From NCBI RefSeq assembly GCF_002776525.5, contig NC_045435.1, positions 128,562,055 through 128,626,054 on the forward strand: 64,000 bases of DNA. The letters run 5' to 3'. The position numbers were made by a program, and so were the translations under genes. Positions 36,796 through 46,805 of the stretch are shown here, piece by piece (within the stretch, counting starts at the first letter, position 1; each line of letters begins with the position of its first letter). A model generated the notes under the pieces. The model did no database searches, had not been told where the DNA came from, and saw only the letters and a list, made by a program, of their open reading frames with translations. This DNA is from Piliocolobus tephrosceles. Lineage: Eukaryota; Chordata; Mammalia; Primates; Cercopithecidae.

Positions 36796-38860
36796 TAGAA
36801 AAGTTCTGAGCAAGTGCTTTGCGATGTGTGTATTCTTCTCCTAGAGGTAAAACATTCTTTGGATTCAGCAGCTTGGAATCACTGTTTTTGTGGAATCTGA
36901 GGAAGGACGTTTGGGAACGATCCTTAGAATATGGAGAAAGAAATATCCTCAGGTAAAATCCAGAAGGAAGCTTTCTGTGAAACTGCCCTGTGTCGTCTTA
37001 ATTCCTCTCACTCAGATGAGCCTCTCTTTTCATTGAGCAGTTTTCTAGCCCTGTGTATTTTTAGGGTGTGATGAGATATTCGGGAGCACTTTGAAGCTAA
37101 CAGTGAAAAAGAAAATATGTTCAGCCTGAAACTGGAGAGAAGCTTTCCGAGGAACTGCTTTATGATGTGTGCACTCCACTCACAGTGTTATCCCTCTCTT
37201 CTATTACAGCGTTGGGGAAACCCTTTTGGAGTATCAGCTACCATGTGATATTCGGGAGCATGCAGGTGCCGATGGTATAAAGGGAAATAGCCACAGACAA
37301 AAACTGGAAAGAGCTTTCTAGGAAACGACTCTGTGGTATGTGTAATCAGCTCACATAGATAAAGCTTTCTTTGCATTACGCATCTTGGGAGTTGTCATGG
37401 AAGGAACCACGAAGTTTCTTCTCATAAAGCACAGTTTGACCACTGTTCCTGTAAAACCAAAACAGTGATATTCGGAGCACATTGAGGACTATGGCACAGA
37501 GTCCAATGTCGTCCAATAAAAAACAGAAAGAAACACTTGAAGAAACTGCTCTCTGACATGTCCATTGTTTTCACAGTGTTAAAGCTTACTTTATATTTCC
37601 CAGTTTGAACGTCGGTCTTTGAGGTTTCTGCAAAGGGATACTAAGTGGCAACCTGAGGCCTGCATGAGGTAAGGAAATGTCTTTCATGGAAAATCAGAGA
37701 GAATCATTCTGTGCAACTCTTTCATGATGTTTGTATTCATCTCATAGAGCTAAATATTTCTTTGAATTGAGCACTTTGAAATCACTGTTTCTGTGGAATC
37801 TGAGAAAGGACATTTGGAAACGCTCTTTGGAATATCCTGAAAAACAAAAAAACTCAGAAAGAAACAAGAAGGAAGCTTTCTGTGAAACTGATCTGTGTCA
37901 CATGAATTCCGCTCACATAGTTAAACTTCTTTTTTCATTGAGCATTACATTAGGCAGCTTGGAAACTGTCATGTACGGATCCAGAAAGGGACATTTGGAG
38001 CACATTCTGGACTATGGTGAAAAAAGAAATATCTTCAGATAAAAACTGGAAACAAGCTTTCCATGAATCTCCTTTTTGCTATGTTTATTCATCTCACATA
38101 CATGATGCTTTCTTTCATTATGCAGCTTGGACACTCCCTCGTGGAGGGATCCACAAAGGGATATTTGGGATGCCATATGGGCCTATGGTGAAAGGGGAAA
38201 TATAGTCACATAAAAAATGGAGAGAAGCTTTCTGAAAAACTGCTTGGTGATGTGCGCATTCCTCTCAGAGAGTTATAACTTTCTCCTCATAATTCACAGT
38301 TTGAACACTGTTCCTGTAAAACCAAAAGAGTGATATTCAGAGCACATTGAAGACTAAGGCAAAAAGTGAAATGTCGTCCAATGAAAAACAGAGAGAAGCA
38401 CTCGAAAAAACTGCTCTTTGACAGGTGCATATTTTCACAGTGTTAAAGTGTACTCTACATTTCCCAGTTTGAGAAGATTTCTGGACAAATCTTTTGTGAT
38501 GTGTGTATTCATATCATAGCGGTAAATCATTCTTTGAATTGAGCAGTTTGAAATCCCTGTTTCTGTTGAATCTGAGAAAGGACATTTGGAAATGCTCTTT
38601 AGAATATCCTGAAAAAGAAATAACCTCAGAGAGAAACAGAAGAAAGCTTTCTGTGATCCTGCTCTGTGTCACGTGAATTCCGCTCACACAGTTAAGGTTC
38701 TCTTTTTATTGAGCTGTATCATAACACTGTTTTTGGTTAGTCTGTGAAGGGATACTTTGGAGGGCTTTGAGGCTTATGGTGAGAAAGGAAACACCTTCAT
38801 ATAGAAACAGGAGAGAATCTTTCTGAACAGCTGCTTTGTGACATGTGCATTCCACTCACA
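36796..38860 (+). repeat. Alpha satellite family A in the opposite orientation, segment 5
   Basis: From about 36,796 the monomers read in the usual consensus direction (AACTGGAAAGAAGCTTTCTG, GGTGAAAAAGGAAATATC). The order runs from m9/m10 through m8, m7, m6, the fused m6/m4 (37,412), m3, m2 and m1. At about 37,955 it jumps from m1 to m6 (TTCATTGAGCATTACATTAG). It then continues m5, m4, m3, a truncated m2/m3 junction near 38,475, m2 and m1 up to the L1. Confidence 0.92.
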
Positions 38861-38878
38861 GAAATATACATTTCTTCT

Positions 38879-39790
<912 letters not shown>

Positions 39791-39808
39791 GAAATAAACC
39801 TTTCTTCT

Positions 39809-40969
39809 TCTAAAGGATTCTGGAATTCCTTTTGGAGAAAAAGCTACCAAGAGATATTTGGGAGTATAGCGATGACAATGGTGTAAAAGGAAATATCCTC
39901 AGACAAAAACTGGAAAGAAGATTTCTGTGAAACTGCTTTGTGTTATATATATTTATTCGTCTCGCATAGTAAAAACTTTACTTATATTACGCAGTTTGGA
40001 AACTCCGTCATGCACAGATCCGTGAAGGGACATTCGGGAGCACATTCATGCCTACAGTGAAAGAGGAGACATCTTCAGATGAAAACTGGATAGAAGCTTT
40101 CTGAGAAACTAGTTTGTGATGTATGCATTCCACTCAGGGAGTTACACCTCTTTTATTACAAGGCAGTGTTTCAACTCTGTTCCCCTGAAACCGAAAAAGT
40201 GATATTTTAGAATGCATTGAGGACTATGGCGAATAGTGAAATATACTGAAATAAAATCGAGTAAGGCGCATTCCAGGAATCTGTTCTCTGATATGTGAAT
40301 TCACTTCACAGTGTTAATGCTTACCCTACGTTGCCCAGTTTCGAAACACTGTCTTTGAAGAATCTGTGAAGGGATATTTAGTGACGCCTGGAGGCTTGTG
40401 GTGAGCGAGGAAATGTATTCCAATGAAACCTGCAGAGAAACGTTCTGAGCAACTACTTTGTGATGTGCGTATTCGTTTCTAGAGTTAAAGCATTCGTTGG
40501 ATTGAGCAGCTTGAAATCCCTCTTTTTGTGGAATCTGAGGAAGGACAGTTAGGAGCGATCCTTAGAATATGGAGAAAGAAATATCCTCAGGTAATATCCA
40601 GAAGGAAGTTTTCTGTGAAACTGCTGTGTATCATCTTAATTCCTCTCACTCAGATAAGCCTCTCTTTTCATTGAACAGTTTTCTAGCCCTGTGTATGTTT
40701 AGCATGTGATGGGATATTCGGGAACACATTGAGGCTGATGGTGAAAAAAGAAGTAAGGTGAGACCGAAACTGGAGAGAAGCTTTCAGAGGAACTGCTTTG
40801 TAACGTGTGCATTTCAGTCACAGTGTTATACCTCTCTTCTCATGCAGTGTCAGGGAAACCCTTTTCGAGAAATAGGTACCAGGTGATATTCGGGAGCATG
40901 TTGATGCTGATGATGAAAAGGGAAATAGCCTCAGACAAAACCTGGAAAGAAGCTTCCTAGGAAACTACT
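39809..40969 (+). repeat. Alpha satellite family A, segment 6
   Basis: Plus-oriented monomers m13 (landmark complement at about 39,815), m12, m11, m10, m9, m8 and m7, ending at GGAAACTACT where the ERV starts. The segment aligns in reverse with 10,642-11,793: 1159 bp lie between the L1 flank and the ERV insertion point, against 1151 bp to the corresponding site in the left arm. Confidence 0.93.
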
Positions 40970-41434
40970 TGATTTGTTTTTCTAGGAACCACCAGAGTGA
41001 GCACAAAAGGTCCAGCATATAGGCAAGGCTAAACGCAAAACTGTAAATTTATTCTTTGGTCATCTAGCTCCAGGAAAAAAGGTGTGTAAGTTGAAGTCTG
41101 TTGGCCTCCGGCAAAGGAGGTCAAGAGAGTTGCCCAGGCCGAGGTCCTAATGCAGTCCCGACAAGAGTAGGAGCTGAGGAAGCCCATGCAGTGCACCTGC
41201 CGGGAGCGGCTTTTCTAGGAGTGGAAGGGCAATAGGCAGGACATGGGCTAGTCGGAGGTGGGGAGGCTCCGAAGTTTCCACCAGGTAAATCTTGGTCTCT
41301 TCGGATTGACATCACCTGGCGCATGCCTGGTTGATCTGCACCTTCCCGGGGTCCAGCTGCATTTTCGTGCACATGGGAAGAATTGGTGATGAAGAACCCA
41401 GAAATGCACCATCTTCCCTCTGTTCGTCCAAACA
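40970..41434 (-). repeat. ERV 3' LTR
   Basis: About 465 bp; read on the minus strand it begins TGTTTGGACGAACAGAGGG and ends AAAAACAAATCA. It contains an AATAAA polyadenylation signal (complement at about 41,048-41,053). It aligns along its length with the LTR at 43,314-43,735, including GCAAAACTG and ATCTAGCTCCAGG. The roughly 40-bp longer length is due to indels around 41,140-41,240. The LTR pair differs visibly (on the order of one base in ten in the stretch I compared), so the insertion is old. Confidence 0.9.
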
Positions 41435-41498
41435 GTCCAACCTTTTATTGGTAATAGTGATAAAGTGGTGCCGTGATCTGTCTGACTACTTCCTGCTG

Positions 41499-41760
41499 TT
41501 AAGGGGTGTCGTTAAGGTCGAGGCCTATGGTTGGTGTTTGGACGTACGGATGAAGAAGCATTTTGTTGAAGGTGACGATAGTGATTTCCTGTATCTTGGC
41601 ATGGAGAAATTTGATCAAAATGGGGCAAAACATAAAATAAAACACAGTATTAGTATAGGAATGGGAAATGGAAACATTTGTTGGAATGTAGACAAAACCC
41701 AAAATGATGGTCCTGGCAAGTCTGGGGAGTATGAAATAGTTCAGAAAATTTAGTAAGTGT
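41499..41760 (-). pseudogene. Possible env 3' remnant
   Basis: A minus-strand open frame of 67 codons just inside the 3' LTR contains a hydrophobic stretch followed by a basic, amphipathic tail. This is the arrangement of the membrane-spanning end of a gammaretroviral transmembrane protein. Its position directly upstream of the 3' LTR fits. Similarity is weak and no ectodomain, fusion peptide or start is present, so non-coding proviral sequence is an alternative. Confidence 0.4.
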
Positions 41761-41859
41761 GAGGCGAGTGGGGGAAAGTTGAACTGATTTCCACTGATTG
41801 CTTTCGGTGGGGGCCCTTTCTAGCTGGGAATGAGGAACAAGTGTGCAAAGTAGTTTTTG

Positions 41860-42025
41860 ACCAGGCAGCAATTAAGGTGTGGATTGGATGGAAGGCTAGG
41901 TCCAGAGAAAGACGACAAAATAGAATAGATACCCCGCTGTCGATTGAAAAATTAATTGTCTTACCCGCTACCAGGAGAGTTACCCATGACTTGGCAAGGG
42001 TGATAGGGTCCCCGAGTCTCAGCAC
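41860..42025 (-). pseudogene. Retroviral protease fragment
   Basis: The minus-strand frame shows a VTLLVAGKTINF-type strand followed by the aspartyl-protease catalytic triplet, here Asp-Ser-Gly (codons at 41,933-41,941), where retroviruses normally have Asp-Thr-Gly. Sequence after it soon stops resembling protease, and reverse transcriptase does not follow. It sits just after the gag end in another frame. Confidence 0.75.
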
Positions 42026-42027
42026 CT

Positions 42028-42954
42028 TTAGTCCTCGTCCAGATATAGGAGCTGGAAGGAACTCCCAGGATCCTGGGAAAGGGTGTCATGTCGAGAAGTG
42101 GCACCTTTTCCCAGGGTGGGGCAATCAGACTTCCAGTGTCCTTCCTGTTGGCAAATAGGGCAGGGGGGTGCTGGTGAACGAGGGTTAGGACATTCACTGG
42201 CCCAATGTCCTGACACTTTACACTTATAACAAGGCTGCGTTGGGGTTCAAGGACCCCGTGGACACCTGTTGGCATAGTGTCCTGCCTTGCCGCACCTATA
42301 GCAGGCTCCTTTTGTAACCTTGCAGTCTGCAGGGTGTGTACTCTCTGATCTTGGGTTACGACTGGTCTGTAAAGCTGCTGCTAGGAGCTGTAACTTTAGT
42401 TTGAGGCGAGCCTGTCGCTGTGCTTCAGCTGTCTCTTCTCTGGAGTTATAGACTTTAAAGGCTAATTTAACCAGGTCTTGTATTGGTGCCTGAAGACCAT
42501 CCTCTACCTTTTGAAGATTTTTACAAATGTCAGGAGCTGATTGAAAAATGAAGGAGGAGTGTAGGGCAGAGGTGAGGGTATGGAGACAGAGGGAAACCCT
42601 AGGTTCCTTTCTGGCTGAACAGAAAGGAATAAAGACCCTCTGAGCCGGCGTCCTTGTCCAGTAATACCTGAACCAAAGAACACCGGCTACACAAATCAGA
42701 TGAGAGCGTAAGGCCCAAAAGCCTTCTACGTAATAAATTTCGGGCCACTTGCCTAGCCGCTGGCAGAAATTGCTGAGGTCAATCAGAATATTATGGTCTA
42801 AAGTGCCCTCTGGTGCCCACTGAGACTGATTATCTAGTTTGCATAGGGGCCACGCCACAGTGGAAAGGAAAATTAACCGCTGTAACGTTTTTAAATTGGC
42901 TAGGAGACACCCTAAGTGGGTGCTCTTTGGAAATTTGATCTGGAGGTTTCCCAC
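42028..42954 (-). pseudogene. Retroviral gag remnant with three CCHC zinc knuckles
   Basis: A minus-strand reading starts at a Met-Gly (possible myristoylation site, near 42,954) and shows a gamma-type matrix region. An abrupt loss of most of the capsid follows. It then shows a late capsid segment and a basic coiled region rich in Glu, Ala, Gln and Arg. Three C-x2-C-x4-H-x4-C knuckles follow in one frame: 42,262-42,303, 42,190-42,231 and 42,121-42,162. A TGA at 42,247-42,249 separates the first from the second. The part before that stop is 235 codons; intact gag of this class is about twice as long. It is not expected to assemble particles. Confidence 0.85.
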
Positions 42955-43293
42955 TTGTTTTCTCTTTACTTACACAATGGAGATCTCCTCCTGGCTTCAA
43001 AGGGTCCTTTCAAATCACCAGAGACAGACTGGAGGCTCTTGGAGCCAAGGTGGAGATTACCTTCAGGCAACGGTCGTCTCCGTCCTGAACGGGTCTCCCT
43101 AGCCACTTGGCAGCTCAAAAGTAAGCCTCGGACCTGTGCAGGATTTTTAGCCGAGGGAGGTAAAGAGGAGACAAGGGCACTTACCCCAGAGAGGCCAGTA
43201 GAGTAAGGGAAGCGGGTCTCAGATCCTGGTCTGTCTGTGGCGTGGGAGCAGAAGGAGGTTCCTCAACCCTTAGAGGCCAGAGGAGGACTCTCT
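42955..43293 (-). other. ERV leader between primer-binding site and gag
   Basis: About 340 bp between the primer-binding site and the gag start. It should hold the untranslated leader and packaging region. I see no conserved open frame in it. Confidence 0.6.
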
Positions 43294-43311
43294 GCCCAGG
43301 TTTCAGCACCA
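43294..43311 (-). other. ERV primer-binding site, tRNA-Phe type
   Basis: The minus strand reads TGGTGCTGAAACCTGGGC directly inside the 5' LTR. It matches the complement of the tRNA-Phe 3' end (TGGTGCCGAAACCCGGGA) at 15 of 18 positions; two mismatches are C-to-T changes. This fits a HERV-F-like element. Confidence 0.8.
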
Positions 43312-43313
43312 AC

Positions 43314-43735
43314 GAATTTGTTTTTCTCAGAACCAACAGAGCGAGCACAAAAGAACCAGTGAGTAGGCAAGGCTAAAAGCAAAACTGCAAATTTATTCTT
43401 TGGTCATCTAGCTCCAGGAGAAAAGGTGTGTAAGGTGAAATCTGTTGGCCTCCGGCAAAGGAGGCCAAGAGAGTCACCCACTCCCGAAAAGAGTAGGGGC
43501 TAAGGAAGCCCACGAGGTGCGCCTGCCAGGAGCGGCAGGCCACGGGCGTGTCGGGGGGGAGGGAAGGCTCCGCAGGTGCCATCAGGTAAATCTTGGTCTC
43601 TTCAGATTGGCATCACTTGGCACATGTGTGGTTGGTTTGCACCTACCTGGGCGCCAGCTGCATTTTCGCGCACATGGGAAGGGTTGGTGAAGAAGAACAT
43701 GGAAATGGGCAATCTTGCCTCTGTTATTCCAAACA
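43314..43735 (-). repeat. ERV 5' LTR
   Basis: About 422 bp; minus strand begins TGTTTGGAATAACAGAGGC and ends near AAAAACAAATTCG. The AATAAA signal is complementary to 43,392-43,397. It is the upstream LTR for the minus-strand provirus because the primer site and gag lie on its left. The outer edge meets alpha satellite at TTACTCAGTGG. Confidence 0.9.
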
Positions 43736-46221
43736 TTACTCAGTGGTATGTGTAGTTATCTCACATAGATAAAGCTTTCTTCAGATTATGCAGCCTGGAA
43801 ACAGTCATGGACAGATCCACGAAGGGTTCTTCAGGAGCACATTCAAGACTAGGGTGAAAAAGGAAATATCTTCAGAAAATAACTGGTAAGAACCTTTCTG
43901 TGAATCTGCTTTTTGCTATGTTTATTCATGTCACATAGATGAAGCTTTCTTTACATTACACAGCTTGGAAACTCCCTCGTGGATGGACCTGCATAGGGAT
44001 ATTTGGGATCACATTTGGGCCTATGGTGAAAGAGGAAATATAGTCAGATAAAAAGTGGAGAGAAGGTTTGTGAGAAACTGCTTGGTAATGTGTGCATTCC
44101 AGTCACTGAATTAAACTTTCTTCTCATCAGGCACAGTTTCAACACTGTTCCTGTAAAACCAAAAGAGTAATATTCAGAGCACATTGAAGACTATGGCAAA
44201 AAGTGAAATGTCACCCAATAAAAAACAGAAAGAAGCACTCGAAGAAACTGCACTCTGAAATGTCCATTATTTTCAAAGTGTTAAAGCTTACTCTGCATTT
44301 CCCATTGTGAAAGTCGGCCTTTGAGGGTTCTGTGAAGGGATCGTAAGTGGCAACTGGAGGCCTGTGTGAGGCAAGGAAATGTCCTCCATCAAAAATCCGA
44401 GAGAAGATTTCTGCGCAACTCATTTGTGATGCTTGTATTCATCTCAGAGTTAAATCATTCTTCAGATTCAGCAGTTTGAAATCACTGTTTCTGTGGAATC
44501 TGAGAAAGGACATTTGGAAACGCTCTTTAGAATATCCTGAAAAAGAAATGACCTCAGAGAGAAACCAGATAGATAGTAAGTGGTGACCGGAGCCCTGTCT
44601 GAGGCAAGGAAATGTCTTCCATTGAAAATCGTAGAGAAGCTTTCTACGGAACTCATTTGTGATGTTTGTATTCATCTCATAGCGATAAATCATTCTTTGG
44701 ATGGTGCAGTTTGAAATCACGAGATCTGTGGAAGCTAAGCAAGGACATTTGGAAATGCTCTTTTCGTTGAGCTGTATCATAACACTGTTTTTGCTCAGCC
44801 TGCGAAGGGATAGTCTGGAGTTCTTTGAGGCTTACAGTGAGAAAGGAAAGTCTTCATATAGAAACTGGAGAGAAGCTTTCTGAGGAGCTCCTTTGTGAGG
44901 TGTGCATTCCACTCACAGAAATATACCTTTCATATCCTAGAGAATTCCGGAATCCCTTTTGGAGAAAAAGCTACTAAGATACATTCGGGACTATAGTGAC
45001 TTCTCTGGTGAAAAAGGAAATATCTTCAGACAAACTTTGTAAGAAGATTTCTGTGAAACTGCTTTGTGTTAGATATATTTGTTCATCTCACAGAGTTAAA
45101 ACTTAAATTATATTACACAGTTTGGAAACTCTGTCATGCAGAGATCCACTAAGGGACATTCAGAGGCACATTCAGGTGTATGTTTAAAGAGGAATTATCT
45201 TCAGATAAAAACTGGATGGAAGCTTTCTGAGAAACTACTTTGTGATGTATGCATTCCACTCAGTGAGTTATACCTCTTTTCTCACAAGGAGTCTTTGCAC
45301 ACTGTTCCTGTGAAACCGAAAAGGTGATATTTCAAAACGCATTGAGGACTACGGTGAATAGTGAAATATACTGAAATAAAATCGAGGAAGAAGCATTCCC
45401 AGAATCTGCTCTCTGATATAGGCATTCAGTTCACAAATTTAATGCTTACTCTATGTTGCCCAGTTTCGAAACTCTGTCTTTGAAGAATCTGTGAAGGGAT
45501 ATTTAGTGACGCCTGGAGGCTTGTGGTGAGCGAGGAAACGCCTTCCGATGAAACCTGCAGAGAAACTTTCTGAGCAACTGCTTTGTGATGTGTGTATTCG
45601 TCTCATAGAGTTAAATCATTCTTTGGATTGAGCAGCTTGCAATCACTGTTTTTGTAGAATCTGAGGAAAAACATTTGGGAACAATCCTTAGAACATGGAG
45701 AAAGAAATACCCTTAGGTAAAATCCAGAAGGAAGCTTTCTGTGAAACTGCTCTGTGTCGTCTTAATTCCTCTCACTCAAATAAGCCTCTCTTTTCACTGA
45801 GCAGTTTCTAGCCCTGTGTATGATTAGCGTGTGATAAGATATTTGGGAGCACTTTGAAGCTAACGGTGAAAAAGGAAGTATGTTCAGACAGAAACTGGAG
45901 AAAAGCTTTCCGAGGAACTGCTCTGTGACGTGTGCATTCCACTCACAGAAATATGCCTTTCATCTCCTAGAGAATTCCGGAATCCCTTTTAGAGAAAAAG
46001 CTACCAAGAGATATTCGGGAGTATGGTGACTTCTCTGGTGAAAAAGGAAATATCTTCAGACAAACCTCGAAAGAAGATTTCTGTGAAACTGCTTTGTGTA
46101 AGATATGTTTATTCATCTCGCATAGTTAAAACTTTAATTATATTACACAGTTTGGAAACTCCGTCACGCACAGATCTGCGAAGGGACATTCAGGGGCACA
46201 TTCAGGTGTATGGTTAAAGAG
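43736..46221 (+). repeat. Alpha satellite family A, opposite orientation, segment 7
   Basis: Continues the interrupted m7/m6 monomer and runs m6, m5, m4, m3, m2, then an extra partial m3/m2 (44,570-44,750), m1, m13 (44,943), m12, m11, m10, m9, m8, m7. It jumps at about 45,935 to a second m13 (45,973). The two m13/m12 pairs share rare variants (TAGTGACTTCTCTGGTG, GTGTATG followed by TAAAGAGGA) and mark a roughly 1.03-kb tandem duplication. Confidence 0.9.
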
Positions 46222-46805
46222 GATCATTCCCAAATGTCCTTCCTCAGATTCCACAAAAACTGTGCTTTTGAGCTGCTTAATCCAAAGAATGGTTTAACTC
46301 TATGAGACAAATGCACAGGTCGCAAAGCAGTTGCTGAGAACGTTTCTCGGCAGCTTTCATCAGAAGACGTTTCCTCGCTCACCACAAGCCTTCAGGAGTC
46401 ACTAAATATGACTTCCCAGATTCCTCAAAGACAGAGTTTTGAAACTGGGCAAAATAGAGTAAGCATTAACTCTGTAAAGTGAATGCACATATCAGAGAGC
46501 AGATTCTTGTAACTCTTCATCCTCGATTTTTTTTCAGTATATTTTACTATTCGCCATAGTCCTCAATGCGTGTTGAAATCTCACTTTTTTGGTTTCACAG
46601 GAACAGTGTTCAAACACTGCCTTGTGAAAAAAGTGGTATAACTCCCTGAGTGGAATGCATACATAACAAAGTTGTTTCTCAAAAAACTTCTATCCAGTTT
46701 TTATCTGATGACATCTCCTCTTTCACCCTAGGCCTGAATGTACTCCCTAATGTCCCTTCGATGATCTGTGCATGACGGAGTTTCCAAACTGCATAATATA
46801 ATTAA
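46222..46805 (-). repeat. Re-inverted alpha satellite block (584 bp)
   Basis: From GAGGATCATTCCCAAATG the monomers m9 to m12 read in the minus orientation again for about 584 bp. They then flip back at AATATAATTAAATATTTGGG. Variant bases (CTTAATCC, AATATG followed by CTTCCCAGATT) resemble the unit at 6,598-7,180 more than other units I compared. Confidence 0.88.

Larger units (their letters stand above)
40970..43735 (-). mobile_element. Endogenous retrovirus (gamma-type, tRNA-Phe primer site), internally deleted provirus
   Basis: Two related LTRs flank 1.9 kb of internal sequence read on the minus strand: primer-binding site, a gag remnant, a protease remnant and a short possible env end. 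Almost all of pol and most of env are absent. The insertion lies between GAAACTACT and TTACTCAGTGG of one alpha monomer, giving a 4-5 bp target duplication (CTACT/TTACT), as expected for integrase. The tRNA-Phe-type primer site and gag type suggest a HERV-F-like lineage. It cannot make virus: stops, deletions and missing enzymes. Confidence 0.9.

Noticed and set aside
37188..37376. A basic 62-codon minus-strand frame that looks unlike its neighbours
   Set aside because: It lies entirely in plus-oriented alpha monomers m6-m7 and is a shadow frame.
41331..41753. A 140-codon plus-strand frame in the ERV
   Set aside because: Antisense to the LTR and 3' end of the provirus; no recognisable domain.
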